The notes beneath the pieces were generated by a model. It ran no database searches. It saw only the letters and a program-made list of their open reading frames with translations, and was not told where the DNA came from. The translations under genes and the position numbers were made by a program. A stretch of 64,000 bases of DNA. It comes from Streptomyces sp. NBC_01481. Lineage in GTDB: Bacteria; Actinomycetota; Actinomycetes; Streptomycetales; Streptomycetaceae. This document shows positions 53,402 to 60,005 of the stretch, piece after piece. The stretch lies in assembly GCF_026339995.1 (NCBI RefSeq), contig NZ_JAPEPT010000004.1:310001-374000 (forward strand), given 5' to 3'. Every line of letters starts with the position of its first letter. The first letter of the stretch is position 1.

Positions 53402-54373
53402 GTGGACAGCGCGCCGCGAGTGGATATCCCAGGGCCGTACGTCGGCTCCCCGCCGCGCGGGCGGGTCGCCGCGGCGGCTGCGGCCTTCCCCTGCGACGGC
53501 GTGGTCAACGAGTCGGTCCGAGTTCGGGCCGCCGCCGCGCTTCGGCCCTTTGTGGCCTGGTACATCGGCTACCGGCAGGACGGCTTCCCGGCCGCAGAGC
53601 ACCGGGGGATGCCCTCACCCCACTTGACGCTGATCTTCACGCTCGACGATGTGCTCACAGTGGCCGGCCACCCTGATCCCCGACAGGCACCGGGAAAATA
53701 CGACACCCTGCTCGGTGGCCTGCACACGTCACCGGCGCTGATCACCCACGAAGGCCGGCAGTCGGGCATCCAGATCGCGCTCCACCCGCTCGGTGCGCGG
53801 GCGCTGCTCGGCCTGCCTGCCGGTGAGCTGGCCAACACCGATCTCCCGGCAGACGCCGTCCTGGGCCGTATGTGCGGTGAGCTCCAAGCGCGGCTGCAGG
53901 CGGCCGACAGCTGGCCGGCGCGCTTCGCCGTGCTGGACACGCTGCTGCTCCGGGCGACCTCCCCCTACGGAGGCGTTCCGCCCGAGGTCGCCCGCGCCTG
54001 GCGGCTGTTGATCCGCACCGGCGGTGCCGTACCGGTGTCGGCGCTGGCCGACGAGGTCGGCTGGAGCGGACGCCATCTGGCGGACCGCTTCCGCCGGGAG
54101 ACCGGGCTCACGCCCAAGGCCGCCGCGAGGGTGGTCCGATTCGACCGCGCTCGCAACCTGCTGGCAGCCGGTGCCGGCCGGTCGGAGTTCCCCCGGCTCG
54201 CCGACGTGGCGGCGGAGTGCGGCTACTTCGATCAGGCACACCTCGCGCGCGAGTTCCGCTCCCTGGCCGGCTGTGCCCCCAGCACGTGGCTGGCCGAGGA
54301 GTTCCGAAACGTCCAAGCCCCCAGCGGCGAAGCAGCGGAAGGTGGGGTGCGGCAAGAGCCCAACGAGTGCTGA
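53402..54373 (+). CDS. AraC-family transcriptional regulator
   Basis: A 323-residue regulator from GTG 53402. The N-terminal part (FVAWYIGYRQDGFPAAEHRG) is a ligand/cupin-like domain. The C-terminal AraC helix-turn-helix pair is PVSALADEVGWSGRHLADRF and RLADVAAECGYFDQAHLARE. The start is uncertain because the 5' end lies at the break with the aldo/keto reductase fragment. The VOC and YjbR genes follow in the same direction and are possible targets. Confidence 0.85.
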   Translation: MDSAPRVDIPGPYVGSPPRGRVAAAAAAFPCDGVVNESVRVRAAAALRPFVAWYIGYRQDGFPAAEHRGMPSPHLTLIFTLDDVLTVAGHPDPRQAPGKYDTLLGGLHTSPALITHEGRQSGIQIALHPLGARALLGLPAGELANTDLPADAVLGRMCGELQARLQAADSWPARFAVLDTLLLRATSPYGGVPPEVARAWRLLIRTGGAVPVSALADEVGWSGRHLADRFRRETGLTPKAAARVVRFDRARNLLAAGAGRSEFPRLADVAAECGYFDQAHLAREFRSLAGCAPSTWLAEEFRNVQAPSGEAAEGGVRQEPNEC

Positions 54374-54400
54374 AGGACTGGCCGAGGAGGCTTGGTGGAC

Positions 54401-54826
54401 ATGGACGACCCGACACCGGCACCGCAGGTGTGGCCCACCCTGCGGGCCCACGACGCCCGCGCGCTGATCCGGTTTCTGATCGACGCGTTCGGATTCGAGG
54501 AGACCGTGGTCCACGGGGAGGGTGACCGCGTCGACCATGCCCAGCTGTCCTGGCCGGAAGGCGGCGGGATCATGCTCGGCTCGGCGAAGCAGGACGGCGA
54601 GGACGACACCTGGCCGCTGCGCCCCGGAAGCTTCGGGGCCTATGCGGTCACCGCCGACCTCGACAGGTTGTATGCCCGCGCGAAGGCCGTCGGCGCCGAG
54701 ATCACCTCCGAGCTGCGCGAAACTGATTACGGCTCCAGAGAGTTCGCCGCCCGCGATCCCGAAGGCAACCGGTGGTCGTTCGGTACCTATCGCGGGGAGC
54801 CCCGCAACGCCCCGGATCCGGGCTGA
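54401..54826 (+). CDS. VOC-family protein (bleomycin-resistance-like fold)
   Basis: A 141-residue VOC protein. RAHDARALIRFLIDAFGFEE, HAQLSWPEGGGIMLGSAKQD and YGSREFAARDPEGNRWSFGT show the paired beta-alpha-beta modules with His and Glu ligands possible. GAGGAGG lies upstream; GTG 54395 is an alternative start. It lies 27 bases after the AraC gene and 7 before the YjbR gene, forming a likely operon. Confidence 0.85.
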   Translation: MDDPTPAPQVWPTLRAHDARALIRFLIDAFGFEETVVHGEGDRVDHAQLSWPEGGGIMLGSAKQDGEDDTWPLRPGSFGAYAVTADLDRLYARAKAVGAEITSELRETDYGSREFAARDPEGNRWSFGTYRGEPRNAPDPG

Positions 54827-54833
54827 TCCGGCG

Positions 54834-55196
54834 ATGGCACTTTCAGCACTGGACCGACTCCGGTCGATCTGCCTGGCACTCCCCGAGGTGGACGCGCAGC
54901 TCAGCCACGGGGAACCCAGCTGGTTCGCCGGGAAGAAGATGTTCGTCACTTTCTCCGACCACCACCACGACGACCGGCTCGCATTCTGGTGCGCTGCACC
55001 GGCCGGAGTCCAGGAACACCTGGTCGCCTCCGACCCGGTGCACTTCTTCCGCCCGCCCTACGTCGGCCACCGGGGCTGGATCGGCATCTACCTCGATGTC
55101 GCCGTCGACTGGGCCCGGGTGAAGGACCTCGTTTTGGACGCCTACTGCCTGGTCGCCCCCGCGCGCTTGACCGCGGCACTGGAGGCGGAGGCCTGA
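54834..55196 (+). CDS. MmcQ/YjbR-family protein
   Basis: A 120-residue MmcQ/YjbR-like protein. The typical segments are LRSICLALPEVDAQLSHGEP, SWFAGKKMFVTFSDHH, FFRPPYVGHRGWIGIYLD and VDWARVKDLVLDAYCLVAP. The fold is CyaY-like and may bind DNA, but its role is unknown. It directly follows the VOC gene. Confidence 0.85.
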   Translation: MALSALDRLRSICLALPEVDAQLSHGEPSWFAGKKMFVTFSDHHHDDRLAFWCAAPAGVQEHLVASDPVHFFRPPYVGHRGWIGIYLDVAVDWARVKDLVLDAYCLVAPARLTAALEAEA

Positions 55197-55403
55197 CCAG
55201 AACCTCGCCTGGAGGGGGTCCAGTCGGGTGGCGGAACGACCGCCTGGTGAAGGACGGCAGTGTGTCGGCGGCTGAGCTGTGGCGCGCTCTTGAGGTTCTC
55301 GTTGCGGGACGTCATAGGCAGATAGCTGAGCCCCTGGCTCAGGCGTGATGCGTGCCAGAGTCTCGAGGCACAGACAACGCGCGGGCTGTCACGGCCGCCT
55401 GGG

Positions 55404-55928
55404 TCAGAGTTCCGTACGGCTTTTCGCGCCGTGGGCGCACAGCCATCGGACGACCTCGTCGGCGTCCTGGGCACGGGCGATGTCGAGCGGCGTCATGTCG
55501 TCGTAGCCGATCCAGTCAATGTCGGCGCCCTGCTGGTGCAGGTACTCGACGGTGGAGAGGTGGCCACCGTGGCAGGCGCCCCAGAAGGCGCAGGTGATCT
55601 CGTCGGGGGTCGGTGGTTCGGGGGCGTCGACGTACGCCTGCACGCGATCGAGCAGGCCGAGGGGAGCCGCGTCCTGGAGGGTGGCGTGGGCGCCGTGTTC
55701 GATGAGTCGGTGGGCGGCGCGCCATTGGCCGAAGGCGCGGGCGTCGGTGAGTGGGGTGCCGCCGGAGATGACCGCGCCGGGGGCTTCAATGTCGGCTCCG
55801 GCAGCGATGAGTGCGTCGAGGGCGGGGACGTCGTTACTGCTGGCTGCCCAGTGCAGGGGTGTTTCGGTGTGCGGGCCGGTGAAGCGGGCGTTGGGGTCCG
55901 CACCGGCGGCGACCAGGGTCGCGATCAC
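55404..55928 (-). CDS. Ankyrin-repeat protein, probably 5'-truncated
   Basis: A 174-residue frame of ankyrin repeats: VAAGADPNARFTGPHTETPL, ALDALIAAGADIEAPGAVIS, ACHGGHLSTVEYLHQQGADI, YDDMTPLDIARAQDADEVVR. Coding character continues upstream of the GTG at 55928 (SLLHIATDWPGHFPNGPRV) until a TGA near 56010 with no start codon. So the gene has lost its N-terminal part. It lies inside the decayed island. Confidence 0.7.
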   Translation of the reverse strand: MIATLVAAGADPNARFTGPHTETPLHWAASSNDVPALDALIAAGADIEAPGAVISGGTPLTDARAFGQWRAAHRLIEHGAHATLQDAAPLGLLDRVQAYVDAPEPPTPDEITCAFWGACHGGHLSTVEYLHQQGADIDWIGYDDMTPLDIARAQDADEVVRWLCAHGAKSRTEL

Positions 55929-56052
55929 CCGCGGCCCGTTGGGGAAGTGGCCGGGCCAGTCGGTGGCGATGTGCAGCAGGCTGCGCGACTGCTTGCCAGC
56001 GGGCCGCAGGGATCACCCCCGGTTTCGAGCTGGATCCCGTGCACCCGTCGGC

Positions 56053-56217
56053 ATGAGCACAGGGCTGTGGAACACCACCCTGGCCGGCGAGCCGCTGTCG
56101 GCAACTGTCTCCGACGGCACCCTGCCCTGGCTGGCCGTGCACACCGCCGTCCTGCTCGCCGTGGGACTGGCGGTCTACGGCGGCAACATTCGCCGCGCGC
56201 AGCGGGAGGGCCACTGA
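56053..56217 (+). pseudogene. C-terminal tail of an ABC-2-type permease
   Basis: A 54-residue frame MSTGLWNTTLAGEPLSATVS ending LLAVGLAVYGGNIRRAQREG. The last helix followed by a basic end is typical of the tail of an ABC exporter permease. Nothing of the preceding helices is found, so it is taken as a remnant. Confidence 0.5.
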
Positions 56218-56646
56218 GGCCCATGTGCCGACGCGCATCGGCGCTCTGGTGCGGTGGCTCAACACCGCGTACGGGCGCGTCAGATCACTGTCGTGCAGGG
56301 TCTGTGCCAGGAAGCCCAACGCCAGATGGCACCCTTGTGAGGAACTCGCGCTTGTCAAGTTGCAGTCCGCCGCGATGGCTGCCCGCACCTGGCTGCACGA
56401 TCAGGACCAGCTCCGCAGGGCTTCACGCGCCTTGAATGGGTCGTGCACGCCAGCACATCAGCGAGGCGCCGTCGCTGCTGAGGCAGGTGAACAACCTCGT
56501 ACGCGGGGCGATGCTCCCGGTGATGCCGAGGCGTCGGTCATGGACGCAGCCCGGCGTTCGATCTGCAGAACCCCTGTCATTGGGGAGCGTAATGAGATCT
56601 AGAAGAGAGACAGCCGAAATACATGCAACTTCTGTGCAGATCACCG
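56218..56646. other. Gene-free stretch in the island
   Basis: About 430 bases without a supported gene on either strand. The sequence shows no long repeat or hairpin that I can see. It is probably decayed DNA. Confidence 0.4.
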
Positions 56647-57198
56647 TCAGCTGGCGTCGTCCCAATCGTCGTCATTGTCGCCGTACCACCAGCCCGCGCA
56701 CTGAAGCGAGCCCGCATGCCGCAGGCATACCCGGATGTATCGGTGGGCACCGTCAATTGGATTGGTCTTGGAGGTTGAAAAGCTCCCGGATCCGGTTGCG
56801 GTCCATTCGCAGTAGGAGTAGCCCGAATTAGGCGTCTGGGCCATGATCCAAGGTGTCTCTTTCCAATAGGCTTCTCCTGTGCCGGAAACCGCGAAGTTGG
56901 ACCGGTCGATCGAGAGGATGTCCCCGCGGACGACGCTGTCGGCCTTTGCATAGACAGCAGCGTTGCCCCGGTCCGTGTAGAGGTGGACCTTCGTTCCATG
57001 CAAGGTGACAGGGTAGTGCGTCCCAACTTCGGCCCAGCCCCGCCAGGTCGTGCCGTCAGTGTTGCGGCGACAGACGTTGTCAACGGAGGCACTCGCTGAG
57101 GTCGCAGAGCCCAGGTTGACTAGAGTCGCTGTGGCGGCTGTGATCAGAAGCGCAGTTGCGATGCGTGCCATCCGGTTAGCAGTCATCCTGCGAAACAT
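56647..57198 (-). CDS. Secreted protein of unknown function, atypical base composition
   Basis: A 183-residue protein. The start ATG 57198 has a strong AAGGAG site. The signal peptide is RIATALLITAATATLVNLGS with a likely cut after TSASA. The mature part has several Trp/Tyr/Cys (WRGWAEVGTHYPVTLHG, YKGD-like and GYSYCEWTATGSG) and four Cys that could form two disulfides. TTGTCG and TTAACT, 18 bases apart, lie upstream as a possible promoter. GC content is clearly lower than in the flanks, suggesting transfer. No homologue is recognised. Confidence 0.7.
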   Translation of the reverse strand: MFRRMTANRMARIATALLITAATATLVNLGSATSASASVDNVCRRNTDGTTWRGWAEVGTHYPVTLHGTKVHLYTDRGNAAVYAKADSVVRGDILSIDRSNFAVSGTGEAYWKETPWIMAQTPNSGYSYCEWTATGSGSFSTSKTNPIDGAHRYIRVCLRHAGSLQCAGWWYGDNDDDWDDAS

Positions 57199-57930
57199 CT
57201 GGTCTCCTTGAAGGTGAACAACCTTTAGTTTTAGGGCAGTTAAGCAGAGGGCATGCACCTCCGACAATCCCATGTACAGTTCTGACCTCACGACCACCGT
57301 ACGATCCGGGGGTGTATGCAACCCCGATGATCACGGTGGGCGTTCCCGTTCTCACTCGGGGGCCAAAGCAAGATCGCGAATCAGACTTGAGTAACCCCGC
57401 GTAATCCAACCCGACGCGATCGCCTGAGCATCCGCACCCTTGCCCAGCTACAGGACTGTTAGGAAGCCCTGGGGCACCATTCGGTCAGGGCCTCGGCGAA
57501 GTCTGGTGATGCCCGGTTCGTGGTAGGTCCGGCAGGGAAGCGAGGCAGACACGGGCCTCCACGATCATGTGAACCGCCCCAGCGGATTCGTCAACAGCGC
57601 CTGAGGGCGCCATCACGGTGGCAATGTCCACCGAGGTGGCCGGTGTATCTCCCTACGGTGGCGTGTGAGGCTTGCTCGCCCCGCGAGCGAACCCTCGTGC
57701 GACGGTACGGGAATCCGCTGCGCAAAGCGTCGGTTTCGGCGAGCAACTGTCCTGCACTGCACGCTCTTGGCCCACCCGCAGCACCGGGGGGCGTCCAGGG
57801 GACGGTGAGGGGACACAAGGATCTACTCAGACTGCGAAGGATGTACAAGGCCCCGCCAGGGACATCCGCTCTGACATGGAAAAACGCCAGAGACTCAGCC
57901 AGACCGACAAGGGCCGTCACGATCACCAAA
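57199..57930. other. Gene-free stretch before the second repeat
   Basis: About 730 bases. Short frames exist but none shows a ribosome site, codon bias or a family pattern. The part 57199-57420 is lower in GC and holds the promoter of the secreted-protein gene. No integrase gene is present next to the tRNA fragment. Confidence 0.45.
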
Positions 57931-57975
57931 GGACTCATAATCCGTCGGCCGTGGGTTCGAGTCCCACCCGCCCCA
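57931..57975 (+). other. tRNA 3' fragment, second copy (candidate attachment site)
   Basis: The 45 bases are identical to 50096-50140, again with anticodon loop CTCATAA and the T-arm GTGGG-TTCGAGT-CCCAC. The bases in front (CACCAAA) differ from those of copy 1, so identity begins exactly at GGACTCATAATCC. This is the expected core of an att site in an anticodon/T-arm region. Confidence 0.8.
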
Positions 57976-58414
57976 CTCCAGTAGCGCCCTGACCTGCAGA
58001 AACGTCCCTCTTGGGGCGTTGGGGCGCGAACTCGAGCTCAACGGAGAGAATCCGCTGCTCAAGTCATTGGAGCGTAGTGCAGCTCCTGTTGCTCACGGAG
58101 TAGAGGACTGCTCTGACCTGCGATGATGTGAGCGATCAAGGTCGTTGCTGGCTGGAGGACTGCCTCTGTCGGGCTCGAATTCAAGATCGAGGGGACGTGC
58201 AGGGGACTCGGGGGGTCGGTAGCGGTCCGCGACGCCGTCTCGTGTGCCTGTCTGAGGTGCTCTGGCGAGTGTCGTTTGGTCGTCTGCAGGTGCTGGAGAG
58301 CAAGATCACTTTCGCGGGGCTGCTCGTCTCGGCACTGGTACGCAAGCGGGAGCCGGCGAGGGTGCTGGACCTGAAGCGGTCCGAAGTGAAAACGGCCCGG
58401 AGTGAAAACGGTCC
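57931..58414 (+). repeat. Long direct repeat, copy 2
   Basis: It matches copy 1 (50096-50584) over its whole length with about 85% identity and a few small indels. It contains the tRNA fragment at its start and no supported gene. Confidence 0.85.
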
Positions 58415-58574
58415 GTCCGGATTGCCGTCCCGACACGTCCCGGGATCATCGGTCGCCAACACCCTCTGGATCGGCGACGGTTTGGGGAGTGCCCCCGCAA
58501 CATCCGACAGGCGGCTCGCCGCTGGCAGCACGGCTGGCCGCACACGTCACCCGAGGGCATGGCCAGGACGTCCC

Positions 58575-58757
58575 TTACGGAAGCGCACCAGTTCGCGGAT
58601 TCTTGGACGCCATAAGGCCCAAACCCGCGCGGGCGTACCGCTTCGCGCTCGACCTCGCGTACGGGTTCCGGGCGGTGAGGATCGTGTCGCGCAGCAGGGT
58701 GCGCTCCGCGGGGTCGACAGTGGCGATGTTGCGGCGGATACCGTCTCCGAGTGCCAT
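58575..58757 (-). pseudogene. N-terminal fragment of a tyrosinase-like protein
   Basis: The first 28 residues (MALGDGIRRNIATVDPAERT, LLRDTILT) resemble the start of bacterial tyrosinase-fold copper proteins. The rest reads ARNPYARSSAKRYARAGLG and has no relation to that family. The copper-binding His residues are missing. It looks like a gene head fused to foreign sequence by recombination, with a clear ribosome site GTGAGGAGCAGCC still present. Confidence 0.45.
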
Positions 58758-58766
58758 GGCTGCTCC

Positions 58767-58985
58767 TCACGCAGTTGGTGCCCCCTGCGGCCGCCGACTG
58801 AGGTAGATCGTCAGCGGCGTACCGTACATCTCGGTGAACAGGGCCACGAGGAACGCGCTGTAGGCGCCCATCGCCCGCAAGTCCCGTTTGGTCTTGGGGT
58901 GGAAGAGGCTGGCGGCGAACAGCATGAACAGGGCAGCGGTGTTGAGGACCACAAGTGGCCACAGGCCATATGCGGCGTCAGCCAT
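58767..58985 (-). pseudogene. N-terminal fragment of a membrane methyltransferase-family protein
   Basis: A 72-residue frame: two hydrophobic helices (LWPLVVLNTAALFMLFAASL and AYSAFLVALFTEMYGTPLTI) and the FHPKTKRDLRAMG loop match the beginning of isoprenylcysteine/PEMT-like membrane methyltransferases. It ends at SRRPQGAPTA before the catalytic part. GAGGAGG gives a strong start. It overlaps the end of the preceding small-protein gene. Confidence 0.55.
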
Positions 58986-59240
58986 CATGTCCTCCTCGGG
59001 GGATGGTCCGCCGTCCGCGGGCCAGTGCGCTCATTCGTCGCTGGTAGGTAGTCGCGTCGAGCCGGCCGTGTGTGCGCATGCCGACCAGCCACCGCGCCGC
59101 AGCCTCCAGGCCGGCGCGGTGGCCCCGAAGCCGGGCCAGGGGGGGGCAACGGTTCCCGCGGGGGTCATCAGGCGGGCCGTGTCGTAAGCCAGGGCCGCCG
59201 TGATCAGTACGCCGATCAGGGTCGCCGCCAGTGCTTGCAT
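58978..59240 (-). pseudogene. Small membrane protein broken at a G8 run
   Basis: The uninterrupted frame 59031-59240 gives a membrane helix (MQALAATLIGVLITAALAYD) and then a nonsense tail. After the run of eight G at 59139-59146 a better sequence continues in another frame: GLEAAARWLVGMRTHGRLDA, TTYQRRMSALARG, ending at a TGA (58978-58980) that overlaps the next gene. One base gained or lost in the G-run explains it: either slippage or a sequencing error. Confidence 0.65.
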
Positions 59241-59267
59241 GGCACGTCCCTGCCGCCGCCGTGTGTC

Positions 59268-59510
59268 TCAGCGGAAGGGCCTGTGGTCGTGTGGCTCGCG
59301 GTCCTTTGGCGGATCGTCGTGGTCATGCCCGCGCCCCTTCATGTCATCGCCACCGTGCATGCCACGCATCATGAAGAACATCATCAGCGGGCAGGCGAGC
59401 GCGATGAGGAGGAAGGCGAGGGTGCCGAGCGGCACTCCGAGCGCCAGTGCTCCGACGACGGCGATGGCGACCGCAATCGCGTACAGCCCGTAGTTCCTGT
59501 TGTTCTTCAT
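59268..59510 (-). CDS. DUF2933 small membrane protein
   Basis: An 80-residue protein with two hydrophobic segments (YGLYAIAVAIAVVGALALGV and LAFLLIALACPLMMFFMMRG) and a His/Asp-rich end (GRGHDHDDPPKDREPHDHRP). The Met/His content suggests metal contact, and DUF2933 proteins are often found with copper export genes. It lies between the SHOCT gene and the broken membrane gene, same strand. Confidence 0.85.
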   Translation of the reverse strand: MKNNRNYGLYAIAVAIAVVGALALGVPLGTLAFLLIALACPLMMFFMMRGMHGGDDMKGRGHDHDDPPKDREPHDHRPFR

Positions 59511-59536
59511 GGCCGGTTCTCCTCCTTGGGCGGGCG

Positions 59537-59800
59537 TCAGTGTTTGGTGAGGGGACCGGAGGAGCGCAGGGCGGCCAGGCGCCGCTGGTACTCGTCTTCG
59601 TCGATGTCGCCGCGGGCGAACCGCTCGGCGAGCAGCTGCTCGGGCGAGGGCCCGCCGTGCATGTGGCTGTGCTCGGGGGCACGGTTCACGGCGCGGAAGA
59701 GCAGGACAGCGGCGGTGATGATCAGGGCCCAGAAAAGGATCATGCTGGCCGACATGGCGAACCAGCCCCAGCCACTGACGTCGTGGTCGTACCAGAACAT
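59537..59800 (-). CDS. SHOCT-domain membrane protein of the copper module
   Basis: An 87-residue protein. One membrane helix (FAMSASMILFWALIITAAVL) is followed by a His/Met patch (PEHSHMHGGPSPEQLLAERF) and a SHOCT motif (ARGDIDEDEYQRRLAALRSS). It is the first gene of the minus-strand set and is divergent from the copper ATPase, sharing the intergenic region with the CsoR-like site. Confidence 0.82.
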   Translation of the reverse strand: MFWYDHDVSGWGWFAMSASMILFWALIITAAVLLFRAVNRAPEHSHMHGGPSPEQLLAERFARGDIDEDEYQRRLAALRSSGPLTKH

Positions 59801-59941
59801 CACTGCATTCACTTCCCCGGGCTCGGGACTGCGGGCACGGGGCCCGCCGTCCATCCGGCGTTCTCTGTCACTGCCACAGTCGCTCCCGCCCGGGTCCCGT
59901 GCCCAGGGCCGCCCGGTCCTGTGCACCGGGTCGTTCGGCCT

Positions 59942-59958
59942 CTACCTGATAGGGGTAG
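59942..59958 (+). promoter_or_regulatory. CsoR-like operator
   Basis: CTACCTGATAGGGGTAG is an imperfect palindrome with CTACC and GGTAG ends. It resembles the TACCC...GGGTA sites bound by the copper-sensing repressor CsoR. It lies 48 bases upstream of the copper ATPase start and 142 from the divergent SHOCT gene. Confidence 0.65.
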
Positions 59959-60005
59959 GCGCGAGCGATGCTGAGGGTGTCACCGTGCAGAGAGGACGGT
60001 TCGCC

